Assembly (NCBI GenBank): GCA_965203605.1
Contig: OZ241902.1
Span: 806,001 to 870,000, forward strand
DNA length: 64,000 bases
Direction of reading: 5' to 3'
DNA from: JAPOUP01 sp965203605
GTDB lineage: Bacteria; Pseudomonadota; Alphaproteobacteria; Rhodobacterales; Rhodobacteraceae
In this document: piece by piece, positions 54,080 through 62,862 of the stretch
How positions within the stretch are numbered: the first letter of the stretch is position 1
Layout: each line of letters starts with the position of its first letter
The notes under the pieces: generated by a model
What the model was told of the DNA's origin: nothing
The model's input: only the letters and a program-made list of their open reading frames with translations
Database searches by the model: none
Made by a program: the position numbers and the translations under genes

Positions 54080-54447
54080 GGGCGTCAGCGTTCAAGCGCA
54101 AGTACTCGTCCATGAACCGATCCATTGTATGGTTGTAGACCATCAAAATCTCGATCCCTACCTTCCGCTCCGAAGCGCGACACCGGCCAGTTCCGCAGCG
54201 GGACGGAACCCGACCGCAGCCCTGCCGGACGTGCTCGCGAATTCCCGGATTCCTAGGGTAATCGCATTTGGGCTTCTGTCGTCGCGTTGATGCCTGAAAT
54301 CATCCAAACCTGACCAAAATCGCGACAGGAGCGCAACCGGCGGCACAGTTGGGAATGGAAGTGGCGTGTCTGTCGTTGCCCGAACTTTTTTCCGGTCAAT
54401 GTCACACTCATTGACTTTGGACTCCTTTAATTCTCTAAGGTGGGTTC
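54080..54447. other. Intergenic ahead of the formyl/amide operon
   Basis: Probably holds the promoter of the operon beginning at 54448. A short part near 54171-54215 resembles 29566-29605. No gene seen. Confidence 0.4.
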
Positions 54448-55224
54448 ATGGGCCAAGCTGCATGCAAATCTCTGATCGGACCCGCTGATCCAGCGCCGAT
54501 CGAAGTTTTGCATGACGAAAGTCCGTCTGATCTAGTGCTTGTCTGTGAACATGCCGGGCGGGCAATTCCAGAGGCGCTCGGCATTCTTGGCATTAGCGAA
54601 GACGTGTTGAATTCCCACCGTGGATGGGACATCGGTGCTGAAGAAGTCGCCCGCAGGCTGTCAGATGCATTGTGCGCACCATTGGTCATCCAAAGGTATT
54701 CGCGGCTGGTCATTGATTGCAATCGCCCGCCAGACAGCCCTGACTCGGTGCCACCGATGAGTGACCATCAGGACATTCCCGGAAACCGCATCGCAAGCCG
54801 AGCCGAATTGGCTATGCGTGTGAATGAAATCTTCTGGCCTTTCGATCACGCGGTGACCGAGGTGTTCCGGCGCTGGAAGCGGCGGGCGGCATTCTCGATT
54901 CATTCATTCTCGCCGCATATGGGCGGTGAGCAACGCCCGTGGCACGCGGGCTTTCTGACGCGGGCGTCGACGGATACGGCTGAGCTACTGATGCGATCTG
55001 TAGATGGTCGGCAGCCGGGCCTGACCCTAGCGCTCAATGAACCCTACCAGATCGACGACCAGACCGATTGGTTCGTCCCTCGCTACGCTGAAGCGCTTGG
55101 GCTGCCGCATTGCCTGATCGAAATCAGGAATGACCAGATCATTCATTCTGATGGTGCAAGGCTATGGGCCGGGATTCTGGCTGGTGCGATAGGGGAGTTC
55201 ATGGAGGCGAATGCATGTCTCTGA
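54448..55224 (+). CDS. N-formylglutamate amidohydrolase family protein
   Basis: A 258-residue protein of the FGase family (PF05013), which cleaves N-formylglutamate or related N-acyl compounds using zinc. VLVCEHAGRAIPEALGILGI, HRGWDIGAEEVARRLSDALCAP and YSRLVIDCNRPPDSPDSVPPMSD are the family's blocks, and FSIHSFSPHMGGEQRPWHAGFL follows. The His and Asp residues in them are likely zinc ligands. An AGGTGG precedes the ATG. No other hut gene is present, so a role outside histidine breakdown is probable. It opens an eight-gene unit and overlaps the next gene by ten bases. Confidence 0.88.
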   Translation: MGQAACKSLIGPADPAPIEVLHDESPSDLVLVCEHAGRAIPEALGILGISEDVLNSHRGWDIGAEEVARRLSDALCAPLVIQRYSRLVIDCNRPPDSPDSVPPMSDHQDIPGNRIASRAELAMRVNEIFWPFDHAVTEVFRRWKRRAAFSIHSFSPHMGGEQRPWHAGFLTRASTDTAELLMRSVDGRQPGLTLALNEPYQIDDQTDWFVPRYAEALGLPHCLIEIRNDQIIHSDGARLWAGILAGAIGEFMEANACL

Positions 55225-55856
55225 CAAGGGAAGTTCCTCTTGATCCGGAATGCTCGGTGCTTCTTTTCATCGATGTGCAGAATTTCGCGGCCCATCGGGA
55301 GGGCGGTGAATTCAAGGGTCTTTCCCAAGAGGAATTCAACCGGAAGTACGGCTGGTTCTTTGACGAACTGGACACTCGGGTCATCCCGAACATGCGGGCG
55401 ATCCAAGACGCCTGCCGCGCAGCAAAGGTCGAAGTCATGTACACCACGATTGAAAGCCTTACATTGGATGGTCGGGATCGTTCCCTCGATTACAAGATCA
55501 CCGGATTCAACGTTCCCAAGGGTTCCTGGGACGGCAGGGTGATCGAACAGATCGCGCCCCAAGGCGACGAGATTGTCCTGCCGAAGTCCTCGTCTTCGGT
55601 TTTCGTTTCGACACACATCGACTACGTCCTCCGCAATTTGGGCGTTCGGCAGCTTGTCATATCCGGCCTCATCACCGACCAGTGCGTGGAAAGTGCTGTC
55701 CGCGATGCTTGCGATCTGGGCTATCTGGTCACCCAAGTCACAGATGCCTGCCTCACCTACAGCCAGGAACGCCACGACAACTCGCTCCGCACGATCAAAG
55801 GTTACTGCCGCCAAGTGTCGACCGCAGATCTGGTGCGGGAATTGGCCGATGCTTGA
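55215..55856 (+). CDS. Isochorismatase-like cysteine hydrolase
   Basis: A 213-residue hydrolase of the isochorismatase/nicotinamidase fold. The triad is Asp in CSVLLFIDVQNFAAH, Lys in EIVLPKSSSSVF and the nucleophile Cys in SGLITDQCVESAVRDAC. This group cleaves amides such as nicotinamide, ureidoacrylate or biuret. The protein has an unusual N-terminal insert, GGEFKGLSQEEFNRKYGWFF, also seen in ureide-type hydrolases. It overlaps both neighbours and must be translated with them. The exact substrate is unknown, but the setting with a formamidase and amide-type importer supports a carbon-nitrogen compound. Confidence 0.9.
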   Translation: MSLTREVPLDPECSVLLFIDVQNFAAHREGGEFKGLSQEEFNRKYGWFFDELDTRVIPNMRAIQDACRAAKVEVMYTTIESLTLDGRDRSLDYKITGFNVPKGSWDGRVIEQIAPQGDEIVLPKSSSSVFVSTHIDYVLRNLGVRQLVISGLITDQCVESAVRDACDLGYLVTQVTDACLTYSQERHDNSLRTIKGYCRQVSTADLVRELADA

Positions 55857-56574
55857 GCTGAAAGGCGTTTCAAAGACTTTTGGCGGCGTCAGGGCAGTGC
55901 AGGATGTGACGATGTCCATCGCCTCAGGCGAGGTGCGAGGACTGATCGGCCCGAATGGGGCCGGCAAGAGCACGTTGGTCAATCTCATATCTGGGTTGCT
56001 GACACATTCCACGGGCACGTTGTCGCTCGATGGCGAAGCAATTGGCGGCCTGTCTGCGCAAGGGCGCGCTCGGCGGGGCATCGCCAGAACATTTCAGAAC
56101 CTGCGCGTCTTTGCCAGTCTGACCGTTCGGCAAAACATTGATGTTGCCGGATATTCCGGAGCAGCCAGCGGTCGTGGAGGCGGTGAGATATTGCCAGAGG
56201 CCATCCAGCGCTTTGGCCTCGTCGATAAGCTGAACGAAACCGCCGGTTCGTTGGCATACGGACAGTTGCGTCGGCTGGAGATCGTTCGCGCCTTGGCGCT
56301 CAGACCTCGGGTCTTGATGCTGGACGAGCCCGCTGCGGGCATGAATGAACAGGAGACCGAGGCACTGGCACAGGCGCTCAGGTGGGTTCGCAACCAAAGT
56401 GACTGTGCGATACTTGTGATTGACCATGACCTGAGGTTCGTCATGGCACTCAGCGAACGGATCACGGTTCTGAACATGGGAGAGGTGATCGCGGAAGGCA
56501 CCCCACAAGAGGTTGCGGAAGACAGGCAAGTCATTCACGCTTATTTGGGCGAAGAACAGGAGCATGCCGCATAG
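55849..56574 (+). CDS. ABC transporter ATPase, LivG type
   Basis: A 241-residue ATPase of the branched-chain amino acid/amide class. Walker A GPNGAGKSTLVNLISGLL, Q-loop RTFQNLRVFASLTV, signature SLAYGQLRRLEIVRALAL, Walker B VLMLDEPAAGMNEQE and H-loop LVIDHDLRFVMALSERI are visible. The D-loop AAGMN is typical of LivG. Its ATG overlaps the stop of the hydrolase gene. The long frame upstream is a shadow of that gene. Confidence 0.93.
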   Translation: MLELKGVSKTFGGVRAVQDVTMSIASGEVRGLIGPNGAGKSTLVNLISGLLTHSTGTLSLDGEAIGGLSAQGRARRGIARTFQNLRVFASLTVRQNIDVAGYSGAASGRGGGEILPEAIQRFGLVDKLNETAGSLAYGQLRRLEIVRALALRPRVLMLDEPAAGMNEQETEALAQALRWVRNQSDCAILVIDHDLRFVMALSERITVLNMGEVIAEGTPQEVAEDRQVIHAYLGEEQEHAA

Positions 56575-56602
56575 GCGGGCTTCAAAAAAGGAGGAAAGAA
56601 AG

Positions 56603-57754
56603 ATGAGAAAGACACCGATTGCATTGGCCTGTCTGGCATTGACGACACCGGCCGTGGCCGAGGACACGATCAAGATCGGGCTGGGCGTACCCATGACTGG
56701 CGACTATGCGCCCTATGCCGAATGGCAGGGTGCGCGTTGCATGGCCGAAATGATAAATGCCGATGGTGGCGTCAATGGAATGAAAATCGAAGTCTTGACA
56801 CAGGATTCCGGTGCTGACACCCAGACCGCGATCAGCCTGGCCCAAAAGTTCCTGGATGAAGGTGCCGTGATGCTGGGGACCATTCCTTTTTCGGATACAA
56901 TGATCCCGGTGGCGCAGGTGGCGCAGGGGTACGGCGTATCGATCTTCCAGCCGCAATCGACGCAGGTTGAAATGCATGCCGGCATCGTCAACAACTTCTT
57001 CACGGGTGTTTCGCCCGATCCCTTCACCGCAACGGCGGCCGCCAACCACGCGCTCAGCCTCGGCGTCAGGAACGTGGTCTTGATGACGTCGGATGAAGGC
57101 GGATCATGGTCGGCGCGGACCCCTCTCTGGTTCGGAGAAGTCGTGGAGGCCGGTGGCGGCAAGATCTTGACCAAGATGAACTTCTCTTTCGGGACCTCGG
57201 ATTGGTCACCGCAAATTGCCGAGATGAAGGCTCTGGACGAGGATATCGATGCTGTCTATATCTCGTCAATCATGCCTGACATCGCCGTGCTGATTCGCCA
57301 GCTGAGGAGCGCGGGCATTGACTCGTATGTCGTGGGTTCAGATGGGTTTGACGACCCCTCGCTGGACGCCATTGGTTCGGACGATCCCTCGGTCCTCGAT
57401 AAAGTGTTCTTCGCCACCTTGGCACCTAGCCACGCGGAAAGCGCCGTGGTTAAGTTCATGGCGGATTGCCGTGCCATGGGAATCGATGTGCCGGGCCTGT
57501 TCCCTGCGACCGGTGCGGACACGGTCAAGGCAGTGGCTTGGGCGGTCGAACAGTCAGGAAGCACAGATCCTGTTACTATCGCCGAGACCATCCGCAGCGC
57601 GGACAGCATTCCGGTGCTGACCGTGGACAGCATCTCCTTCAAGGATACAAAGACGTATGCGCAGCGAACCATCCCCGTAATCGGCTACGAAGGCGGCAAT
57701 CGGGTTTTGATCTCGAATGAGATTCCCGCAAACACGCCGATTGACTGGAACTGA
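56603..57754 (+). CDS. ABC substrate-binding protein, LivK type
   Basis: A 383-residue periplasmic binding protein. The short signal peptide MRKTPIALACLALTTPAVAE is followed by DTIKIGLGVPMTGDYAPYAEW and CMAEMINADGGVNGMKIEVLTQD, the normal LivK start. YGVSIFQPQSTQVEM and FFTGVSPDPFTATAAANHAL form the pocket; ligand class cannot be told, and the usual alpha-amino acid motif is not evident. A GGAGG lies about nine bases before the ATG at 56603. It is the fourth gene of the operon. Confidence 0.93.
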   Translation: MRKTPIALACLALTTPAVAEDTIKIGLGVPMTGDYAPYAEWQGARCMAEMINADGGVNGMKIEVLTQDSGADTQTAISLAQKFLDEGAVMLGTIPFSDTMIPVAQVAQGYGVSIFQPQSTQVEMHAGIVNNFFTGVSPDPFTATAAANHALSLGVRNVVLMTSDEGGSWSARTPLWFGEVVEAGGGKILTKMNFSFGTSDWSPQIAEMKALDEDIDAVYISSIMPDIAVLIRQLRSAGIDSYVVGSDGFDDPSLDAIGSDDPSVLDKVFFATLAPSHAESAVVKFMADCRAMGIDVPGLFPATGADTVKAVAWAVEQSGSTDPVTIAETIRSADSIPVLTVDSISFKDTKTYAQRTIPVIGYEGGNRVLISNEIPANTPIDWN

Positions 57755-57761
57755 ATCCGTC

Positions 57762-57786
57762 GGGCGGGGCCACTCTGGCCCCGCCC
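57762..57786 (+). promoter_or_regulatory. Strong hairpin after the binding-protein gene
   Basis: A perfect 10-bp GC stem (gggcggggcc / ggccccgccc) with a 5-base loop stands eight bases after the LivK-type stop and 15 before the ATPase start. Only two T residues follow, so full termination is unlikely; it more probably stabilises the 5' message or reduces downstream expression. Confidence 0.7.
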
Positions 57787-57801
57787 TTGCCGGACCCCGA
57801 C

Positions 57802-58500
57802 ATGCTGCATGTTGAAGACCTGAAAGTGTATCACGGTCCGATTGAGGCCGTGCACGGTATTTCGTTTTCTGTCGGCCTAGGTCAATGTGTCTCATTGCTG
57901 GGACCAAACGGGGCAGGAAAGACGTCAACAATTTCGGGGATCACCGGTGCGGCCAGATCCACTGGGCGCATCACACTATTGGGTGAGGATTTGACCTCCC
58001 TGCCTGTCGAATCCCGCATTCGTCAAGGAATCGCCTTGGTTCCGGAAGGGCGGCGAGTGTTCGCAAATCTGAGTGTCGAGGAGAACCTCCGTCTCGGCGG
58101 GGCGCATCGAATGGACGGGTTGGCCGCGCGGATCAGTGACTGGTTTGACACCTTTCCGATTCTCGGGGAGCGACGGGATCAGTTGGCAGGTACGCTTTCC
58201 GGAGGCGAGCAGCAAATGCTCGCGATTGCCCGCGCCCTGATGGCACAGCCTCGCATCCTTCTCTTGGATGAACCCAGCCTTGGACTGGCTCCCAGGATTG
58301 TCACTCAGATATTCGCAATGATCCAGCGGCTGAGTGAACAGGGCATGACCATTCTGCTGGTGGAACAGAATGCCACACAAGCGCTGCGCCTTTCCCACCA
58401 TGCATTCCTTTTGAACAATGGTCGAATTGTTGCGAACGGTAATTCTGAGACGCTTGGTGGCAATGATGCCCTCATGGCGGAACTGACGGGTCTGACCTGA
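57802..58500 (+). CDS. ABC transporter ATPase, LivF type
   Basis: A 232-residue ATPase: Walker A GPNGAGKTSTISGITGAA, signature GTLSGGEQQMLAIARALM, Walker B ILLLDEPSLGLAPRIVTQI and the LivF-specific LLVEQNATQALRLSHHAFLL. The ATG at 57802 (MLHVEDLKVYHG) matches the family; a TTG at 57787 touches the hairpin and is less likely. It pairs with the LivG-type ATPase as the second motor of the importer. Confidence 0.93.
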   Translation: MLHVEDLKVYHGPIEAVHGISFSVGLGQCVSLLGPNGAGKTSTISGITGAARSTGRITLLGEDLTSLPVESRIRQGIALVPEGRRVFANLSVEENLRLGGAHRMDGLAARISDWFDTFPILGERRDQLAGTLSGGEQQMLAIARALMAQPRILLLDEPSLGLAPRIVTQIFAMIQRLSEQGMTILLVEQNATQALRLSHHAFLLNNGRIVANGNSETLGGNDALMAELTGLT

Positions 58501-58501
58501 C

Positions 58502-59398
58502 ATGGAGTATATTGCGCAACAAGTGATGAATGCCCTGTCGTTCGGCGCGGAATATGCGCTTCTGGCACTTGGCTTGGCGATAGTCTTTTCGATCATGGGC
58601 ATGGTCAACTTTGCCCATGGTGAGATCATCGCCGTTGGTGGCTACACCATGGTGGGAATTGCGGCCCTTTCCCTGAACAACCCGCTGATCGTCGTTGGGG
58701 CCGCAATTATGGCAGCGATATTGGCTTCTGTCACCTTGGAACGCGTGGCGTTCCGGCCCGTTAGATATGCCGATCCGACAACTGGCCTTCTGACGGCTTT
58801 CGGCGTGTCGATAATGCTTCAGAACTTGTTCCTGCTCCTGGTCTCTCCCCGCCCCATCGCCGTGACCTCAATCTACTTTCTGGAATGGCCGATGGAGGTG
58901 GGCGGCATCCGGATATCGTCGCTGCAACTATTTGAGACACTCGCAACCGTCATCGTCATCGTGCTGATGATGCTGTTTCTCAGGCGTACAGCGCTGGGGC
59001 TAGCCATGCGAGCGGCGGCGCAGGACTTTGAGATGGTGCGCCTGACCGGCATCCGCGCCAATCGAGTGTTTGCCGCCGCCTTCCTGATCTCGGGCCTGCT
59101 TGCGGGAATCGCCTGCGTCTTCATCATGGCTCGTCGTGGTTCGGTGGATCCCCATTTGGGTTTTGATCCCGTCCTGAAGGCTTTTGTCGCCTGCGTCGTC
59201 GGTGGCTTCGGCAGCCTGCCGGGCGCGGTTTTGGGCGGTTTTCTGCTGGGTGCAGTCGAAGTCGCCATGCTTGTGATGCTGCCGCAGTCGCTGGGAGGCA
59301 TGACGGATGCGTTCGTCTTTGGAATCATTGCCTTGCTTCTGATCTGGCGGCCTGACGGCATTCTGACCCCCCGTAGCGAACGGGGGGACAAGCAATGA
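58502..59398 (+). CDS. ABC transporter permease, LivH type
   Basis: A 298-residue membrane protein with about eight helices. FGAEYALLALGLAIVFSIMGMVNFAHGEIIAVGGY is the LivH hallmark (NFAHGE). GIRANRVFAAAFLISGLLAGIACVF and AFVACVVGGFGSLPGAVLGGFLLG are conserved further along. The ATG is one base after the ATPase stop. Its own stop overlaps LivM as ATGA. Confidence 0.94.
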   Translation: MEYIAQQVMNALSFGAEYALLALGLAIVFSIMGMVNFAHGEIIAVGGYTMVGIAALSLNNPLIVVGAAIMAAILASVTLERVAFRPVRYADPTTGLLTAFGVSIMLQNLFLLLVSPRPIAVTSIYFLEWPMEVGGIRISSLQLFETLATVIVIVLMMLFLRRTALGLAMRAAAQDFEMVRLTGIRANRVFAAAFLISGLLAGIACVFIMARRGSVDPHLGFDPVLKAFVACVVGGFGSLPGAVLGGFLLGAVEVAMLVMLPQSLGGMTDAFVFGIIALLLIWRPDGILTPRSERGDKQ

Positions 59399-60417
59399 CC
59401 GTGTCGCGCAGCCAAAAGCGAGGGTTGATCGGTGCCACGCTGCTCGCGGTGCTGCTCATTTCGATCGGGATGGTCACGGCCCATTTCGGATCCGGTTACC
59501 AGCTACGCATCGTCTACGGCGCTTACGTCAATCTGATGGTGGTTCTCGCTTTGCAGGTTTTCATGGGCAATGCCCGGATCACGAACCTGAGCCATTCGGC
59601 CTTTATGGGGATCGGGGCCTATGCGGCGGCGATCTGCGTAACGCCCGTCGCCATGAAGGAAATATCGCTGCCGAACGCACCTTGGGGACTCAGTGCATTC
59701 GAGTTGGATCCAATCACCTCGGCATTCGTCGCACTGCTGATCACGGGAGCGATCGCGTTTCTTGTCGGCCTGTTCATCGTGCGCCTTTCAGGCATCGGCG
59801 CAACGATTGTTTCGCTGGCCGTGCTCGTGATCGTCCATTCACTGTTCCTCTACCGAACTGATATCTTCAAGGGCAACCAGGCGTTTTTCGGCATTCCCCA
59901 ACTCTTTACGCTAACGTCTGCAGTGGTCCTTGCCGTTCTGATGGTTTTCGTTGTCCGCGGTTTTCGCGAAAGCCGCTGGGGCATCGCGCTGAGGGCCTCT
60001 GCTGATGACGAGATCGGGGCGACCTCCATGGCCGTGGACGTCCATGGCCTACGGCTGATCGCTTGGGTGTTGTCCTGCGGCTTGTTGGCCGTGGCGGGGA
60101 TCGCATACGCCTATTTTCTGGGCACGATCAGCGCGCGGCCATTTTACTTCAATCACGTCTTCCTAACACTTGCCATGTTAATCTTGGGTGGCATGCGCAC
60201 GGTCACAGGAGCGGTTCTCGGCACATTCCTGATCTCGTTCGGCCTTGAATGGGTGCGGTGGCTTGAAACCGGACCCAAGATTTTGGGTTTCGACCTGCCC
60301 GAAGTCCTTGGCCTTTCGGGAGTTGCCCTGGGTGCGGTCATCGTCTTGACCATGGCCTTGCGGCCGGGCGGCATCATGGGCGATCATGAAATCGAGGAAC
60401 TCGTTCTGGGAAAATAG
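59395..60417 (+). CDS. ABC transporter permease, LivM type
   Basis: A 340-residue permease. VLALQVFMGNARITNLSHSAFMGIGAYAAAI, GATIVSLAVLVIVHSLFLYR and AISARPFYFNHVFLTLAMLILGGMRTVTGAVLGTFLI-type sequence (read here as TISARPFYFNHVFLTLAMLI) are LivM features, with about nine helices. Overlap with LivH by ATGA shows coupling. It completes the importer; the formamidase follows after eight bases. Confidence 0.93.
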   Translation: MTVSRSQKRGLIGATLLAVLLISIGMVTAHFGSGYQLRIVYGAYVNLMVVLALQVFMGNARITNLSHSAFMGIGAYAAAICVTPVAMKEISLPNAPWGLSAFELDPITSAFVALLITGAIAFLVGLFIVRLSGIGATIVSLAVLVIVHSLFLYRTDIFKGNQAFFGIPQLFTLTSAVVLAVLMVFVVRGFRESRWGIALRASADDEIGATSMAVDVHGLRLIAWVLSCGLLAVAGIAYAYFLGTISARPFYFNHVFLTLAMLILGGMRTVTGAVLGTFLISFGLEWVRWLETGPKILGFDLPEVLGLSGVALGAVIVLTMALRPGGIMGDHEIEELVLGK

Positions 60418-60425
60418 GAAAGCGC

Positions 60426-61364
60426 ATGGCCTGCAATCACACCATCCACAAGGATACCCATCATTTTGGGTGGGACAATGCAATGGAGCCGGTTCTGTCC
60501 GTCTCTCCGGGTCAAACCATCGAAGTGGAAACCATCGACGCCTCCGGTGGGCAGCTTGGTCGGGATTCAACACTGGATGACCTGAAGGGCCTGTCCTTTG
60601 ACCACGTCAACCCTGTGACCGGTCCGATCTATGTGGAAGGAGCAGAGCCTGGCGATGCCGTCGCGGCGACGTTTCTGGACTTTAAGCCATCGGGTTGGGG
60701 TTGGACGGCCAACATCCCAGGTTTTGGGCTGCTGGCGGACCAATTCGGGGATCCGGCACTCCACATCTGGAATTATGACGCCGTGGCAATGAAGCCCGCC
60801 CTCCATGGTCCGGGGGGAAAGGTGCCTCTGAAACCGTTCGTCGGTACGATTGGTCTGGCCTTGGCTGAGCCCGGGCTGCATTCTGTGGTGCCGCCCCGTC
60901 GCGTTGGCGGCAATCTGGACATACGCGACAATGGGGTGGGAACAACGCTCTATCTGCCCGTCGAAGTTGAAGGCGGGCTCCTTTCGCTGGGTGACACACA
61001 CGCTGCTCAGGGTGATGGAGAGGTATGCGGGACGGCCATCGAAAGTCCGATGGACGTGGCGATCAAAGTTGATCTTCTCAAAGGGGCAAGTCTGCCGTTC
61101 CCGCGTTTCGAAACAGAGGGCCCGATCTCCCGCCATTTCGACTCTCTAGGTTACTGGGCCACAACCGGGATCGGCGAAGACCTGATGCAAGCCGCACGTG
61201 ATGCCGTTTCGGGGATGATTGATAGCGTGTCGTACCAAGCCGGAATGTCGGCACTCGACGCCTACATGCTCTGCTCAGTTTGTGGAGATCTGAGAATCAG
61301 CCAAATCGTTGATGTGCCGAACTGGACAGTGTCTTTCTACTTCCCGAAGGTGGTGCTTGAGTAG
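60426..61364 (+). CDS. Acetamidase/formamidase family protein
   Basis: A 312-residue enzyme of the FmdA/AmdA family (PF03069), which releases ammonia from formamide or acetamide. HHFGWDNAMEPVLSVSPGQTIEVETIDASGGQ near the start (cut in two blocks), DHVNPVTGPIYVEGAEPGDAV, PFVGTIGLALAEPGLHSVVPPRRVGGNLD, LPVEVEGGLLSLGDTHAAQGDGEVCGTAIE and YMLCSVCGDLRISQIVD are the family's conserved parts, in order and complete. It is the last gene of the operon and the best clue to its purpose: an amide carried in or made by the two other hydrolases is broken down to acid and ammonia. Confidence 0.93.
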   Translation: MACNHTIHKDTHHFGWDNAMEPVLSVSPGQTIEVETIDASGGQLGRDSTLDDLKGLSFDHVNPVTGPIYVEGAEPGDAVAATFLDFKPSGWGWTANIPGFGLLADQFGDPALHIWNYDAVAMKPALHGPGGKVPLKPFVGTIGLALAEPGLHSVVPPRRVGGNLDIRDNGVGTTLYLPVEVEGGLLSLGDTHAAQGDGEVCGTAIESPMDVAIKVDLLKGASLPFPRFETEGPISRHFDSLGYWATTGIGEDLMQAARDAVSGMIDSVSYQAGMSALDAYMLCSVCGDLRISQIVDVPNWTVSFYFPKVVLE

Positions 61365-62097
61365 TTTCCAGACTTGCCGGTTACTTGTCCGCGAATGCTG
61401 TTGTTTCTCACTTTATGTCAGGGCAGAATTACCAGATTCATCCGGCTGCTCTACGTCGCAATAACTTGAAGGGAGTGCGATAGCTCTATGAAGGAATGCC
61501 TTCACGGCATCCGATTGCGCTGATCGGGAGTGTCTACCTGGAAAGAAAGAAAGCGGGAGAGGCGTCCAGATCAATTCGGGAATGTTTGTCTTCTGTCTGC
61601 TGACATAAACAGAGAAACACCGATTGCCTCAGAATGTACGCAGCCAAGCGAGCCATTCGCAACCGTCGCGACGGATGGGCGTATCGGAGCGACCTGTCCG
61701 CACGGGGCTTCGGTGCTATCATCCGCCCACTCCTAACTCGAGGTCCGGTTCCGTGCGAATCAGGCCGCCATGTGGATTCGTATGCGGCGGATACAGTCGG
61801 GGACGGTGGACTGGTTCACGACGGCCTGCGGCGGCGGGCTGATCAGGAGCGCGTTGGCCAGGGGGCCGGTCGAGCGTGAGGACTGGCGCGGCCCCGCAGG
61901 GCGGCCTGCCCGGCTTCGGCGCGGGCGCTGCTGCCGCAGTTCGCGGATGCGCTGGGCCTGCGCCTGCCGGAGGCAGAGGCGCTGGATCCCTGCCCCTCGA
62001 CAAGGTCTCATGCAGGGCGAGGGCCAGCGGTGCGGATTCCATGGTAATTGACTTAGGGTTGGCGAGGCAGCGACTTGACGCCGCTTCGTCTTGTTGA
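61365..62097. other. No gene recognised (0.73 kb)
   Basis: The left part is AT-richer; from about 61790 to 62030 a GC-rich patch reads ALLPQFADALGLRLPEAEAL in one frame, possibly a scrap of a foreign gene, but too short to name. No terminator with T-run was identified after the formamidase. Confidence 0.4.
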
Positions 62098-62862
62098 TCA
62101 CTCCGAAATGAAGCGGTTTTGCACTTCGACTTCCTGCCGACGCATTAGCTTCCAGGCCGTTTCCATATGATCGGTCATGATCGTGCGGGCGCGGTCTGCG
62201 TCACCGTCGCGCAGGGCACTGACCAGCGCTTTCTGGTGGTCGTGGCCTTGTTGCCAAAGCTCAATATTGGGTGGAGAATAAAGGCGGCGATAGACGGTCA
62301 GGTCCGAGAGGAGGTTCACCATGAAATCAATGACAAACCCAAGCAGCGGATTGCTTGCCTGTTCTGCAAGGATGGCATGGAACCTGAGGGAGGCAACGTG
62401 CTGGGCACGCTCCTCTTCGAGATCGCGAGCGGGGCTGGAATATTGTGCAATGTTCCCTTCCAGCAATTGCAGCACATCTTCGGGCAGGTTGCCTGCCAGC
62501 GAGGCGGCCAATTCCGGTTCCAGCGTCAGTCGGAGTTGATAGATGTCGCCGATGGTCAGGTCCTTGAAAAAGAAATAGTTCCCCAGAAGCGCCTTGGCCC
62601 GCTGGCGGCTGACCTCATGGACGAAACTGCCGCCGCCGGGGCCGGTCCGCGTCTTGATGAGGCCCTGTGCTTCCAGAATGCGCATCGCCTCGCGAATTGT
62701 CCCCTTGGCCATGCCAAAGCGCACGATCAAGTCGGCCTCGCCAGGAAGGCGGTCACCGGCCTTCAGGCCCTCGGTGACCACCCAGTCCTTGATCGACTCG
62801 GCGACCTGAACCGGGCGGCTAAGCCTGGGCTCAGCGTTCGAGCGGGTGGTGACAGGCGGCAA
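62098..62862 (-). CDS. GntR-family regulator, FadR (FCD) type
   Basis: A 254-residue regulator. The winged helix lies at VAESIKDWVVTEGLKAGDRLPGEADLIVRFGMAKGTIREAMRILEAQGLIKTRTGPGGGSFV, seen as consecutive conserved blocks, and the all-helical FCD ligand domain from about residue 100 (YQLRLTLEPELAASLAGNL, RFHAILAEQASNPLLGFVIDFM, HQKALVSALRDGDADRARTIMTDHM) has the Asp-His-His pattern of a metal site. It overlaps the 3' end of the peptide-transporter ATPase gene by 32 bases on the same strand, so it belongs to that operon and may control it. Confidence 0.92.
   Translation of the reverse strand: MPPVTTRSNAEPRLSRPVQVAESIKDWVVTEGLKAGDRLPGEADLIVRFGMAKGTIREAMRILEAQGLIKTRTGPGGGSFVHEVSRQRAKALLGNYFFFKDLTIGDIYQLRLTLEPELAASLAGNLPEDVLQLLEGNIAQYSSPARDLEEERAQHVASLRFHAILAEQASNPLLGFVIDFMVNLLSDLTVYRRLYSPPNIELWQQGHDHQKALVSALRDGDADRARTIMTDHMETAWKLMRRQEVEVQNRFISE

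Noticed and set aside
57762..57786. Intrinsic transcription terminator
   Set aside because: The stem is strong but only two T residues follow, and the operon evidently continues through it.
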